Below, one piece after another: positions 1 to 11,400 of a stretch of 64,000 bases of DNA; the stretch's first letter is position 1, and the number at the start of each line of letters is the position of its first letter. The stretch spans positions 124,001 through 188,000 of the forward strand of contig JBANDB010000010.1 of the NCBI GenBank assembly GCA_037576215.1. Reading direction: 5' to 3'. Below the pieces are notes generated by a model, which was not told where the DNA came from, ran no database searches, and saw only the letters and a program-made list of their open reading frames with translations. A program made the translations under genes and the position numbers. Source of the stretch: Armillaria gallica. Its lineage: Eukaryota > Basidiomycota > Agaricomycetes > Agaricales > Physalacriaceae.

Positions 1-23
1 TCGTCTATTCATCCCTGTGCTAG

Positions 24-765
24 GCATTTGCTAATGCATTATATTGCCTGGCTGCATATCCGGAGTGTGTTCGACCGCTTCGAGACGAGATCGAGACTGT
101 TATCGAAACAGATGGCTGGACGAAACACGCCATGGGGAAAATGCGAAAGTTGGATAGCTTTCTCCAAGAGACAGAGAGAATATACGGAGTGGGCCCATGT
201 AAGGACCAATAATGCTTTGGGGTTACATCGACTTACCATGAAAGATAGTGGGAACAAATCGTACAGTTCAGAAAGATTTTACCTTTTCAGACGGGACTGT
301 AGTCCCTGCTGGGGCCCACATATCTGTTGCTACTGCTGCCACTCATTTTGACGCGGTACGTTGAATATTGTCCTTTGGTAACCCTCTCTTACGTGGATCT
401 ACAGGATAAATACGAAGACCCTTATGAGTTCAAGCCCTGGAGGTTCTCTGAAATGAGGGAACAAGATGGAGAAAGCATTCACCACCAAATGGTTACCCCC
501 AGGCTTGATTATATTCTCTTTGGCATTGGACGCCCGGCTTGGTAAGCATTGAAAAAGTGCACGATACCCAAAGCTCAATAGTGTACCTAGTCCTGGCCGC
601 TTCTTTGCAGTCAACGAACTGAAAACCTTGTTGTCACACGTTCTTATGAATTATGACGTGAAGATGGAAAACCCTGGTGAAGTTCCACCATCGATCTGGT
701 TTGGCACTTCGCAACTACCTAATATGAAGGCCAATGTGATGTTCAGGAAGCGTAAATTTTCATAA
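24..765 (+). CDS. Cytochrome P450, C-terminal part (5' end outside the window)
   Basis: Heme-thiolate monooxygenase. Exons read as 24-198, 267-355, 405-541 and 591-765, and all junctions keep frame. Exon 24-198 gives AYPECVRPLRDEIE and the K-helix ETER (the ExxR motif). The second gives FTFSDGTVVPAGAHIS. The third carries YEFKPWRF, the PERF-type motif. The heme loop FGIGRPACPGRFFA is split by the 542-590 intron, with the cysteine ligand codon formed across the junction. The protein ends FRKRKFS. An acceptor AG lies at 22-23, so more exons lie upstream of the window. Odd point: removing the 199-266 intron leaves a short loop between the K-helix and the following beta strand (YGVGPFQKDF), about ten residues shorter than I expect for the family. 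That intron may be modelled wrongly. The P450 identity is firm; the subfamily is not assigned. Confidence 0.88.
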
Positions 766-1162
766 ACGTTAATGCTGGCTCTGCGCAATGGGAATCAATA
801 TTTTACTTTTAGGTCCAAATATAAGTAGTATGCGTAGCTAGATTCTCTCGTCAGACACACATAAAAAAACGGCTGATCCACTGTTCCATGTGTGAGAAAG
901 TCACGTCAGACTCGGTCTTCGATGTCCTCCCAGGCCTTCTACTCTCATATCGTGATGCCGTCTCCTCAGGGACATTTAATCAGATTAAAAACTACCACCA
1001 CTACCTTTGCCTGCCCTTCAACACCCTTTCCTTAAAGCCGCACTGCGGATGTCGCCGAAGCATCGGGCCGATCATCGGTGACGTGACCTTGTTACTTTTC
1101 GCGAATTGTCACGTTCCTGCGGATGTTTATTGATACACGCGTCCAACTTCCTTTTGCCCACC
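766..1162. other. Intergenic region between P450 and RAD50
   Basis: It holds the P450 3' untranslated region and the RAD50 promoter. The RAD50 start has a good context (CCCACCATGGC). I see no clear TATA box or further gene; the short open frames here have no recognisable similarity. Confidence 0.5.
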
Positions 1163-4100
1163 ATGGCTGCCTTGAACAAGCTTGCCATTCGAGGCATTCG
1201 GTCTTTTGACGACAAACAAATATCCGTCATTGAATTCTTCACCCCGGTCACCGTCATCGTGGGGCATAATGGTAGCGGAAAGACGACAATCATCGAATGT
1301 CTCAAGTATGCTACTACCGGAGATCAACCTCCCAATACTCGAGGGGGGGCCTTCGTTCACGATCCGAAGATGGCGAACGAGAAGGAAGTGAAGGCGCAAG
1401 TCAAGCTACGATTCGTTTCTGCCAGTGGGACGCGCATGCTCGCTGTTAGGAACCTCAGCGTTACGGCGAAGAAGACTTCTGGTTTGACGATGAAAACGCT
1501 TGAGGGTATCTTAGCGCTGGCGGATAGTAATGTAGAGAAGGGCAGCAAGGTGCGCCACACATCGCTGTCACTTATGTGGACCTAAGTCAGACATTCAGAG
1601 AGGTGTTATTTCCACGAAATGCGCCGAACTTGATACAGAAATACCCCAGCTACTGGGGGTCTCTAAGGCTGTCCTTGAAAATGTCATCTTCTGCCACCAA
1701 GAAGATTCTTATTGGCCCCTGGCGGAGCCTTCGACGTTAAAGAAGAAATTTGACGATATTTTCGAAGCTACGAGGCGAGTGTTTTCATTATGGGCTATCA
1801 TTGTCAGAGTGTCGCGTTCTTCTTGGACGAGAATGCCTGGTCTTCATTTCTCAAAGTCCGTGAGCTTAAAGAGGTTGGTCTGAGAAATGGGCCAACTCGG
1901 ATGCATTATCGCTGTGCGATTTCAATGCCTAAAAGTCGCGAACCAGATTGAGGAATCCAGACCTTTCTATGCTTCTCGCTCAAAAGAAACGAAACTCACG
2001 TCACCAAACTACAAGGCTGACACAGCTCTACAGATATACTAAAGCCCTAGACTCCATCAAGACTCTGCGGAAGGAGCGTGTTGCCGATCTCAAGGCCGAA
2101 AAAGAACATCTTGAAGGTTTGCGTCGCGAAAAAGGTCATGCAGACAAACTTCGGAAAACGATATCCGACCTGAATTCTACGATCGCTAGCAAGGAGATTG
2201 AGTACGACGAAACCAAGAAGAGTTATGATGAAATCGTGGTCGCAAATGCCAAATTCTACGAATACTCACTTAAATTTCGTGAGGTCTTCAGCGAAGCCGA
2301 ATCGTCAACAAAGAACAAAGCGGTACTGGAAGAGCAGCTTCAGGATGCCAAGATGAATCTCCAGAGTGAACTTCCTGGTATGTGTTGTATCTTGATCCAT
2401 CTCCATATTTTCATGTTGATTGTTCGGAAGGCAGTGAAGAGGACCTGAAGCAGGAGCGGAACAATCTCTCAAGCCAAATCGAAGCCCAAAAACAAAAGAG
2501 AGATCGAGAGCAGAATAACCTTCACGACCTTGAAGACGACGTGGCCAATAAGCGCAAAGAACACACCAAGTTGGCCAGCGAACGAGGTCAACTCATCGCC
2601 GAAGCTGAAGTAAGTATTTCCACTCCCTTTTTTTCTCGTCTCAACTCTCTACAGAGCCAAAAACAACGCATTGCAGATCGTGAACGGCTAATTTTCGAAA
2701 TAAGTGATAAGCACGGAATAAAAGGATTCAGCCACTCCCCTTTGCAAGGTAGCGATATTCAGGCCTTTATTTCTCGCTTGTCAGATCTGCAGAGGTCGCA
2801 TAAAGCTGCGGTCAATAAACTCAAGGTACGGCATGCACGTGGTGATGTTGAATCTCGTACTACCCATTATTTAGACCGAGCTAGCTGAAAAGCGCGATGA
2901 GTACACGAAACAGCACATGCAGCTCACAAGTCAAGCGGAACAGCACAAAGCAACGAGAACCAGTTTGCAGGAACAGATTGTGCGTACCTTCTCCTCTCCC
3001 TGTCTATTTCTCTCATCCTGAGTCTCAATAGGCTGAGCGGCGGAAGAAGATCAAAGAGGATGAGAAGTTCCTGGACAGTTCCGAGAATTATGAGATAGAG
3101 CTCAGCACCATGAAGGACAACATCGAAGACAAGAAGAGACGGCTAGAGAAGTTGAAGAAGAGTCTCAATGACGCGGACTATGACGGACAATTGGCTGAGA
3201 AGGCCACCCAGGCGCAGGGTCTTGAGTACCAGCGCGAGACTCTCAGTGGAGAGCTGACTTCATTGAGCAATCAGGCTGAGGCACGTGTTGCGCTGGATCT
3301 CAAGAGAGGGGAGGTCAAATCAAAGACCGTTGACATGACCCATGCGTAGGTCATTATCGAACCCCAGGCTTCATTTACTGATTTCGCCTACTAGGATCGA
3401 CAACATCAATGAAAAGTATCGTGCTCTTACCAAGAAAAACGTGAACACCGACACGATAGGGACCGATGTAGACCGACTATTGGCGTGCGTTCAGCCGTTG
3501 ATTGACAAAACCGTTCCATTCCTAACTGCATTTCTCCAGCGAGAAGGAAGCTGAATGTGCTGAATTGGAAGCTAAAGCTAACAGCGACAACCAAACGCTG
3601 CAACATGCAGAGGCGACACTGTCCAATTTGCAGACCCAATTGGAGAAGAAGGAAGCCGAGCTGAAGAGTATGTCGATCACGGCTTTTCGTCAATAGACGC
3701 TAATATGTGTGTGTTATGCGCAGGGGTTGAGAAGATTCTAGCAGAAAATCTTGACCATCCATTGGAAAAGGCAATCGCGGATGTCAATGGCGAGCTACGG
3801 TTCCGAAATTCGTAAGGTTCCCTTTCGTGTTGATTTTTACCGTGACTTAATGATACACAGACAAGTTGGATCCTATCAGGTATACGAGAGCCTGCTTAAC
3901 ATCGGAAAGGAGACCCAAAGGTGTTCGGTGTGTGACCGCCATATGGATGCCAAAGTATTCGCAGTCTTTGAGACATTCGTGAGTTCATATCATGGAGGGT
4001 TTGACGCTTGATTGAAGATGCCAATCCCTATTTAGCTTAAAACCCAGATGACCAAGAGCGCCGACGTGTCTATCGAACATGAACACGATCAGATCAAGGA

Positions 4101-6420
4101 ATGGCAAGGCGAGCTGGAACGGTTGCAGGCTCTAATGCCCATAGAGAATAACAAGAAGCAGCTGAAGATGAAGGATATACCCGCGTTGCAAGATGATATC
4201 GAGAAGGAAGAGGACAAGGTGGCTGAGGCTACCACCAAGGCAGAGAAGGTGCGTAAAATGCCCAAGAAGAACGGCACCTACTGATGTACATGTAGGCTGA
4301 TCAAGAGCTCGCGGCCGTCAAAAAGCAAATAAAAGACATCCAAGGTCTCCAGATCACGTCCAGGAACGTCTCTCGCCTCCAGAAAGAAATTCAGCGTGCA
4401 GAGGAAGAGGTGGAAAGTTATGAAAAGGAGCTGGCTGCCACCGGATCTACCAAGACTATGCGCGACGTTCAGAATGAGCTGGATGAGATATCCACGAAGA
4501 TGTAAGCATCCGCTCCTCCTCTCTGACTCGGGTTTTCTCACAATGTCATTTCAAGCCATGCGCTCGACCGAGAGAAGTCGCAGATAATGAAGGAGAAGGA
4601 CCGCCAGAATAACTTGTATCGTGCTATCGAGGGCGATGTCCATAAGATGGAGAAAGACGAATGGGACCTTCAGAACAAGATCAAAGAAAGGGAAGATACT
4701 CGGAAGCGCGTCGAATCTATGAAGGAAAGCATTGACACGTTCAATAAGAGAGTCAAGGTATTCAAGTCCCGAAGCGCTGTGTTTGTCATATAATACTAAT
4801 ATTTTATTTTCAGGACGCTGACGCTCAGCTAGCGGAAGCTCAAGGTCCCATCGATGCCCTCGAAGCTGACTTCAAGATTACTGAGCAGGCTCTGAATGCC
4901 CAAATCACAGAAGCCCAGAGTAATGTGCAGGCGTCCAACCAGAGCAACGACAGGCTGGAGAGCATTCACAAGGATGTCGAGAGGTACGCAGCCCACATAC
5001 ATCATCTGTTCTTCGTTCTAATTAGAGTCCATTTCCCAGGTATGTCATGCAGAGGAGAGCGCAGAAGCTCGCGGAGAACGAGAGGAGGAGCGAACAGGCC
5101 GACCTGGAGATCAAAGAGTGCATGGACAGCTTGCAGAAATGCCGCGAGTCGATCACCCAGTTTGATCGGGAAATCGGTGGTGGAGATGCGAAGAGGGCGA
5201 ACTTGCAGGAGAACATACGCATAAGGCAGTTAGCGCGTCAGGTTAAGGACATCGAGGATAAGATCGCTGGACTCGATTTGGAGGCGGCTGCTAGAGCGCG
5301 AAGGAATTTCGAGGAGAAGTATGGGCCCGAGAAGGAGAAGGAGCAGAAATTGCAGGCGTCGGTGCGTTATTTTGTGATCGAACTTTCTTTTCGTTTTTCT
5401 GACAGTTTGCGATTGAAGTACTCCCATATTGCCGGAGAGTTAAGTTCGCTGAGAGCCCAGCTGAAGCAATCGGAGAAGGATATGAAGGAGTTCAAGGAGA
5501 TTGACACTAGGTATACTGATCAGTTGGTCAAAGTGAAGGTGCGTGGTTATGGCAGCGCACGAATTGAAATTCACCACTTCTGTCGTTAGATGTCGGATGT
5601 AGCCAATAATGACTTAGAATTGTATGCCAAGGCTCTGGACAAGTGCGTGTCTCTTCCGTCGCAGCCACGACGTCTAATGCCAGTTCTATGACAGTGCGAT
5701 CATGAAGTACCACGGTCTGAAGATGGAAGAAGTCAATGACACGATGAGGCATCTTTGGAATAGGACGTACCAGGGAACAGGTATGTATGCAGTTTACTTC
5801 TCTGACCGAGGCTAAAGACCCGAAACATAGATATTGACGGTATCAAGATCCGCTCTGACGTCGAAGGTGGCGCTTCAAAACGTTCCTACAACTATCGCGT
5901 ATGGCGTTCCTCCTCTTTTTCCACTGGTATCGCGATCCTGATTTCAACGATAGGTGGTGATGACGAAAGACCAAGTCGAGATGGACATGCGGGGTCGTTG
6001 CTCCGCTGGCCAAAAGATGCTCGCATCCATCATCATCCGTCTGGCCCTCTCCGACTCCTTCGGCCAGAATTGTGGTATTCTGGCGTTGGACGAGCCGACG
6101 AATGCGCTAGATAGGGAGAATATCGACGCGCTGGCGGATAGTCTTGTGGAGTGAGTCGTTGTCGTGATTTGTCTTGGTCGATGCTGAATGTGTGGGTTAG
6201 CATCATCAATGAGCGGAAGCACCAGTCAAACTTCCAGCTTATTATTATTACACATGACGAGACGTTCCTTGCGAAGCTCGGGCAGAATAATATTATGCAG
6301 CATTATTGGTATGTGGATTGAACTGTTCGTCTTGCTGCCATTCTTATGCTTCGTAGGCGCGTCTCGAGAGATGTTCGGCAGAAATCTATAATCGAGCGCC
6401 AGAATTTCTCAACTTCATAG
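1163..6420 (+). CDS. RAD50: DNA repair ATPase RAD50 (MRN/MRX complex), multi-exon
   Basis: RAD50 is the SMC-like ATPase that works with MRE11 and NBS1/XRS2 in the nucleus in double-strand-break repair, telomere maintenance and checkpoint signalling. The N-terminus [17 protein letters not shown] is followed by Walker [10 protein letters not shown] at residues 34-42 and the Q-loop [10 protein letters not shown] near residue 160. Long coiled coils flank the zinc hook CSVCDRHM (cysteine codons at 3922-3933). The signature motif [11 protein letters not shown] lies at about 5996-6028, and Walker [14 protein letters not shown] at about 6072-6112. The protein ends ERQNFSTS before TAG 6418-6420. About 20 short introns interrupt it; the first are 1550-1598, 1775-2033 (GC-AG, see findings), 2378-2430, 2610-2654, 2826-2874 and 2990-3031. 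All hallmark motifs are present, so the gene looks functional. It is the last clearly single-copy gene before the duplicated array; pieces of it recur at 6711 and 50497. Confidence 0.96.
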
Positions 6421-6710
6421 CATGATCTTTCCTACTTTTAACGACTCTGTGTTGCCATTGTACACTAACCAATGATTATGGCGTATCTGTCCGTAATAGC
6501 CCCTAAGGTATCGGCCGGCCTGGCGATGTTATACTCATTCTATGCTACCCTCATCTCAGCTTCGTTTGAACTATGCCCACCACAGCTTTCCAAATGGTCC
6601 GACTTCTTTCCCGGCGCCGTCTTCCTTTGCGATGCGGGGTGAGCTACGTCGAGCAAGTATCCGTAGAGGTAGTAGGCATTGCCGAGCAATTACAATATTA
6701 GCATACTAGA
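6421..6710. other. RAD50 3' flank, no recognised gene
   Basis: Downstream sequence of RAD50. I find no coding or repeat signal that I can support. Confidence 0.4.
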
Positions 6711-6896
6711 CAATCAGCTGAGAAGCCCACCCAGGCGTAACACCAGCGCGAGACAAGCTGGCCTGGTTAAGCAACGTTGCTTTGGATTGAACTATGCGTA
6801 GGTTATAGCTGAACCCCAAACTTCATTTACTGATTCAACTACGACAAATACCATGCCCTTACCAAGAAAAACGCGAACACAGACACTATATGGATA
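6711..6896 (+). pseudogene. Degenerate duplicated fragment of RAD50 including an intron
   Basis: This stretch realigns to RAD50 at about 3189-3466 with substitutions and internal deletions. Shared blocks include GCTGAGAAG-CCACCCAGGCG, ACCAGCGCGAGAC, ATGCGTAGGT, AACCCCA--CTTCATTTACTGATT and CTTACCAAGAAAAACG. The match runs through an intron of RAD50 (the ATGCGTAGGT junction), so it came from genomic DNA, not a cDNA. It lies at the 3' end of the A-type gene on the other strand (6946-7712). An equivalent fragment lies beside the paralogous gene at 50497-50685. Confidence 0.85.
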
Positions 6897-6945
6897 CGAG
6901 CCCTCAGAGCCTTCAGGATCAACGACGCTTCAGAGACTTCTTTCC

Positions 6946-7712
6946 CTACAGCCGGGTAAACGCTACCCCATACGACTGATGCTCCACACTAATTTTCGCC
7001 CGGTCACAAAAATGAGCAAGCGCAAAGAACGCGGCAATCGAAGGATTGACCAGATCCTCATGTCTCAGAATGACAGGGTTAGTGTAGCCCTCCATTATAT
7101 TCCTCCGACAAGATTCATAGATGCAATGGCCCGCATTGTCGACATCATCTCCGTCGAGCTCCGAGTCCACGAGGGATATAGCCTTGTTTCGGGAATAGGC
7201 GTACGTGCGCAGTGGTGTCACTGTGTCGAGGGCGCCGTTGATGATTTCATCGATGACGGACTGTGGCCCGGGGGAGAGCCGTCCTAGGTCTTGCTCAAGA
7301 CGCCGTCGGTAGATAGAGTCGATGATTTCCAACGACGCCTTTGCGGGCTCTGCGTTCCTCAGCTGGGCGACCTGATGAAGGAGCCCCACTTTGTCGCTCT
7401 GAGTAGTTAGTATCGTGGAGCATCGTCAAGACCCTCGAAGCGTACTATGAGCGCCTCCTCAGTCGAGGAGAACTTGGAGATTTCCTTTTGCTTGGTGTCC
7501 AGCTGATCCTGAAGGCGGGATACCTGGAACCCCAGCTCGTCCGATTTCTCTTCTTGATATTCCATATGCAGATCGTGGCTACGCTCCATTTCGCGCTCAT
7601 GTGCGGCGATTAGGAGTGTGATGCGTTCTTGGGTCTCGGATGTTGGTTTGGCGATGCGGAGGGGGGCACGTTGAGAAAACATGCGGGTCATTCGTAAAGT
7701 GGCGACTCTCAT
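6946..7712 (-). CDS. Family A protein A1: coiled coil plus unknown conserved C-terminal domain
   Basis: Two exons on the minus strand: 7712-7446 and 7398-6946. The 47 nt intron (GTACGC...CTAAC...CTCAG) keeps frame, joining EEALI to SDKVGLLHQ. The N-terminus MRVATLRMTRMFSQRAPLRI is basic, hydroxylated and free of acidic residues, like a mitochondrial presequence (inference). It is followed by a charged helical stretch with coiled-coil character. The C-terminal part, EIIDSIYRRRLEQ...SVIDEIINGALD...YAYSRNKAISLVD...VNPSIAAFFALAHF, is shared by all A genes in the window. I do not recognise the domain. The gene is uninterrupted. It lacks the CGG-N6-CCG site found at the other A genes. Confidence 0.7.
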
Positions 7713-7796
7713 GGTTTGAAGCTAGTGGGAGAAAGAGTCAAGTGTAGGGGCTTTTTCTATTGACGTAAAACAAAGACGGTGTCGCAGATTCGTAGC

Positions 7797-8205
7797 TCAC
7801 GATCCTATGTCTTGCCACTCGTATATCCGCGCGGGAACAAAATGTGCGAGGGCAAAGAACGTCGCGACCGAGGGAGGAGAAATTTGGCCTTTTCTCAGGA
7901 CGATGGGTTTCGTGTATCCATTCCATGGGAGACGCGAACAGCAGGTGCTGTAGAGATCATGGCCGGCTTTGTCCACGTCGTGATTACGGAGTACGGGTCT
8001 TATGAATGAAATCGCCTTTTTGCGGGAGTAGGCGTAGGTGTGCATGGTCACTCGCTCCTGTTCGCGTCCCTCATCCTTCATCGTCTTCGGAGCTCTGATA
8101 TCTCTGTCTCGTAGAGTCGATCTTTTGGATGACATTGTACATGTCTATGACGGCCTTAGATTGACGGGGATTTCGTTGTTTGGGATGCGCAGGTGCCAGA
8201 GGAGT
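7797..8205 (-). pseudogene. Family A' remnant (A2)
   Basis: Minus-strand sequence keeps pieces of the A' subfamily: the N-terminal AVIDMYN, then after a deletion TYAYSRKKAISF, VDKAGHDLYSTCCSRLPWNGYTKPIVLRKGQISPPSVATFFALAHF. The coiled-coil exon and the IIDSIYRRRLDD part are missing, so it is decayed. It is arranged head-to-head with the C7 fragment on the plus strand, as in intact A'/C pairs at 60.6 kb and 48.8 kb. Confidence 0.75.
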
Positions 8206-8207
8206 AT

Positions 8208-8219
8208 CGGAATTTGCCG
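8208..8219. promoter_or_regulatory. CGG-N6-CCG palindrome, A2/C7 junction
   Basis: CGG AATTTG CCG directly before the C7 start codon. Member of the recurrent site class described in the findings. Confidence 0.55.
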
Positions 8220-8285
8220 ATGAACCTCCCTCCCACCTGAAAAGTTGGTGCTCATAATCTTTGAAGGGCTCTACTACCACTGCCT
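8220..8285 (+). pseudogene. Family C N-terminal fragment (C7)
   Basis: Plus-strand AACCTCCCTCCCACCTGAA followed by an F-box-like start (NLPPE, LIIFEGLYY) matches the first 20 codons of the C genes, then breaks off. It is a residual 5' end only. Confidence 0.65.
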
Positions 8286-8324
8286 TGATCCAATTTCTCC
8301 GAACAATTACAAACAAAATGTGCT

Positions 8325-10168
8325 TCACTTGCACCAGCCTTCCGAAAAAGAGTCAAAGTAACGAGCTAAACTACCGAGTTCCGGACAAGATGTAGCTTGA
8401 AGAGAACAAGAATGGTCGTAGGACGCGCTCTCAAAGTCAATGATGCGAAGAACACCCTTTGCATCTCTCGTGATATTCCTGGGAAGGAGATCATGGTGGA
8501 CCATCCCAATAGAATGAAGGGCTTTGCAATGATTCCAGATGATCTTCCTATTTCAATAAGTAAGTATACGAAAGGAAAACAAGATGAGTGCGATACATAC
8601 AGCTCATGTAAATTGAAACCTGTATCCTTCCAAGAACAATCCACGAAACGTCCGCTCTCTCCACCATCGGCCAAGATCATAGCTGCCCAATACTGATCAG
8701 GCATAGTAAATGCGCCATAGTACGCGGGGGTGATGTCGAATAGCTGATGGCTATAAAGGTATTGGTAGGCCGTGAGTTCCCTCCTCATCACATCGAAATG
8801 CCGTCGCGGATACATCTTGACCACCAGTGGAGAGCCGTCGCTGAGAGTGTCACGCCAGACCCGAGAAAAGTTGCCGCGATGAATTTCACGCGAGATGGTC
8901 ACAGACCAAGACATTGCAGAACCAGAAGGAGAAAGAGGCGGTGTGTCAGCGGAAGAGACTGGGTACAAACTCTCGTAACGAAAAACTGTGCGAGGAGCCG
9001 CAGATACACCAGAATGATCTACATAAAATAACAGCTGAAGATGGCGTCAGAGAGGGCTGGGGGAACGACTCTATGATGAACACACCGCAGCTGGTAAGTA
9101 TGCGATCTTCAAATCTTGAGTTTGTCCGACATCGACGATCATAGCTTCTTCTTCGAAGGGAGCTAGTTTCAGCTGGGACCTGGTTGAGAGACTCGAGGAG
9201 CGCATCTTATGAGGGTTTATCAGTGGCGGCAGCTGAGTGATAGTGTCCACGACAACATCAGGTAAGAGCAAACTAGTCAGGACAGCCAGAAGGGGCAGTC
9301 CGCCTTCGTTGTGAGGAGCGCAGAAGTCATAGATCGGAGGATTATCGTCATCGAAAAGGTGGTAGTGTGGGGACACCAGCCAAGCGTGCTCCCCGCTATC
9401 GTACGTGACTTGCAAGCAAATGAGACATCAAACCAGACATCAAATTGAAACAACAAAACGGCGCACCGTGCTCGGTCAAGATGGCGGATATTCCCGCTGA
9501 AGAAGAGACCAAATCTTGCCCGCGGCGTACAGGTGTACCCTTGGAGCCAGAGCTAAGGCCAATCACTTTTTTAGTATCTGGGCGAAAGACACGGCATGAG
9601 CGACACTGACTTTGACGGACATGGCCCTGCCACCCTCCTGACCCACAGGCTCATAGACCTGCAACTCTTGAAGCTCTGCCACATGGCCATAAAATATACT
9701 AGGGTGCTGTGGCTCTGCAGAGACCGCCTTGACGTCCTGGTCGATGTTGCGGGTTATGAAGTTCATCTCGCCTGCGTCTGAGTGCACCTCATCCACAGAG
9801 AGGGAGTTTTCGAGGGCAGCGATGACGTCTGAGACGACCATTCGTACAATTTGCAGTATCCACGACACGTCATATGTGCTTTTGAGTCTTCTCCTTGCAG
9901 CTTCCTCAAACAATATTGAGATGCTCCTAGTAACGTTGGGGGGGACCGGATCATCGATAATGCCCCTCTGCTCCATGAACGCCTCCAGAGGAAGAAGTGC
10001 ACGGTCCAGGAAAGTACGATTCAAGCCGCTCTGACGCCGGAATTCCTCGGGTTCTGGTGGTATGTTGGCGGAATATGAGACTATATGAGTCGAAGCGAAG
10101 TCCACAGCTCTAGGATGAGAGGGAAAGCGCAAAACTAGAAATTCTCGCCAGGATAAGGACAGGGCCAT
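8325..10168 (-). CDS. Family B kinase-like protein (B1), possible frameshift
   Basis: The N-terminal region starts MALSLSWREFLVLRFP (10168) and runs about 200 aa. Further exons carry YDSGEHAWLVSPHYHLFD and NEGGLPLLAVLTSLLL, and the C-terminal part is a kinase/phosphotransferase fold. The nucleotide-binding loop is REIHRGNFSRVW and the lysine is in LVVKMYPRRHFDVMRRE. After an intron at about 8520-8575, a different frame gives the catalytic loop MVHHDLLPRN and the metal-binding IIDFES, with a stop at 8325-8327. A kinase-like fold is therefore well supported; the substrate is unknown. Near 9563 a run of six A replaces the four A (B3) or AAAC (B2) of the paralogues. This puts a TGA after FAQILKK, while the conserved continuation VIGLSSGSKG lies in another frame. 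B1 is the best-preserved B copy but is probably frameshifted there, unless an unrecognised intron rescues it. Confidence 0.65.
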
Positions 10169-10245
10169 GGTAAAAGTCTAAGGAGAAGATCGATGCTGCC
10201 CAGGAATGCCAGGAATAACGAGTGAGAGTGAATAACAAGGAGTGT

Positions 10246-10257
10246 CGGGATTTGCTG
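10246..10257. promoter_or_regulatory. Degenerate CGG-N6-CTG site between B1 and C1
   Basis: CGG GATTTG CTG within the 93 bp between divergent starts B1 (10168) and C1 (10262). It aligns with the perfect CGG-N6-CCG sites of the other C genes, with the last triplet changed by one transition. Confidence 0.45.
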
Positions 10258-10261
10258 AATA

Positions 10262-11233
10262 ATGTCCATCAACTCCCTCCCACCCGAACTGATACTCATA
10301 ATCTTTGAGAGCCTCTACTACCGCGCAGACAAATGGACGAGAGAGCCAGACTACGCTACATTGGCCGCGGGTTCGCTTACACAACGCTCGTGGTATCTCC
10401 CTGCCCAGAGACTGCTCTTCAGACACATCTCTACCAACGTCCGCCCCTTCCACCTATTTGACGACATCCGCATCCTCGCCCCCGAGTCCATCCCAGACCT
10501 CGCATTCCTTCTCACCCACTGCCCGAGTCTGTACGAGCTCGGCTTGTCCGCCCAAGGCGTGTTCACTCTCCCGCCCTCCATGCCCTCCGCCAACATCCGC
10601 GCCCTCCGCCTCGTCGGGTGCAGCGTCCAAACCCCGATCTTGTACGACATCCTCGCCCTGTTCCCTACTGTGTGCTTCCTCACCGTTGGCACGGAGATCT
10701 TCGCCCCGCCCCCATCCACTGTCATTCCCGCTCCCGCCATGTACGAGCTCGCCCTCAAGCGATCCCTGCGCGCCGACATCCTCACGTGGATCCTCGCCAA
10801 CTCTGTAGGATCTCTCCGCATCCTCGATCTGATAGATATCCCCAGCGCGGATATGAGGGACGTCCTCCTCCCACACGGGCCGTACATCCACTCCCTCCGT
10901 ATCTTCTGCTTCTCCCACACCGCCTTGTCCATCCTCCGGTCCTGTGTCAACCTCAAAGAGTTTGTCCTGTCGAGCCTCCCTGTGATGGGTCCGTCCCTCG
11001 TCAACCTCCCCCGATCCATCGAGCACTTTAACTTAATCTCCCATGCGCTGTCAACACCGTGGAGTCTATTCATACCGTTGATAGTACTACTTCCTTTGAA
11101 GATATTTACCTGTGACAAGGGATCCAGGTCTCAGCCCAGCTTTGATGCCATAGAACAACTATGTCGCACTCACGGCGTTGCCTTGTTCGCAGACGCGTCG
11201 AATTTGTGGCCCGTACGTCTACTGTCTTTATAA
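10262..11233 (+). CDS. Family C F-box-like protein C1
   Basis: Single-exon 323 aa protein. The N-terminus INSLPPELILIIFESLYY is the form of an F-box helix (LP-E---IF). The rest contains leucine-rich segments (RALRLVGCSV, LRILDLIDIP, LKEFVLSSLPVM, IEHFNLIS), reminiscent of the irregular leucine-rich repeats of fungal F-box proteins. If it is a true F-box protein it would link a target to an SCF ubiquitin ligase (inference). C1 lacks four residues (DIIL) present in C2-C4. It diverges from B1, with 93 bp between starts. It is intact. Confidence 0.7.
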   Translation: MSINSLPPELILIIFESLYYRADKWTREPDYATLAAGSLTQRSWYLPAQRLLFRHISTNVRPFHLFDDIRILAPESIPDLAFLLTHCPSLYELGLSAQGVFTLPPSMPSANIRALRLVGCSVQTPILYDILALFPTVCFLTVGTEIFAPPPSTVIPAPAMYELALKRSLRADILTWILANSVGSLRILDLIDIPSADMRDVLLPHGPYIHSLRIFCFSHTALSILRSCVNLKEFVLSSLPVMGPSLVNLPRSIEHFNLISHALSTPWSLFIPLIVLLPLKIFTCDKGSRSQPSFDAIEQLCRTHGVALFADASNLWPVRLLSL

Positions 11234-11400
11234 AACTCACCATCTAACATCTTCCATAGAACGAAGATCCTGTTGCTGTCTCTTCTTTTCCTCGCGGCCG
11301 TTCCACTAACCACTTTCCGCTCATGAATCAATCATTTCATTCATCCTACCTACCTACCATCCTACTAAAAAAAACTGGAAGCTGCCTTCAATACTCGTCG
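11234..11400. other. C1 3' flank, remnant of an A/C convergent junction
   Basis: Sequence after C1 (ATCTTCCATAGAACGAAGATC, CGCGGCCGTTCCA, CTTTCCGCTCATGAATC) matches, inverted, the 100 bp between A5 and C2 and between A7 and C3. C1 therefore once faced an A gene that is now gone. Confidence 0.6.

Noticed and set aside
1948..2033. Open frame start inside RAD50 intron 2 suggesting an alternative exon
   Set aside because: Its translation has no RAD50 similarity until the acceptor at 2033; conserved text resumes exactly there.
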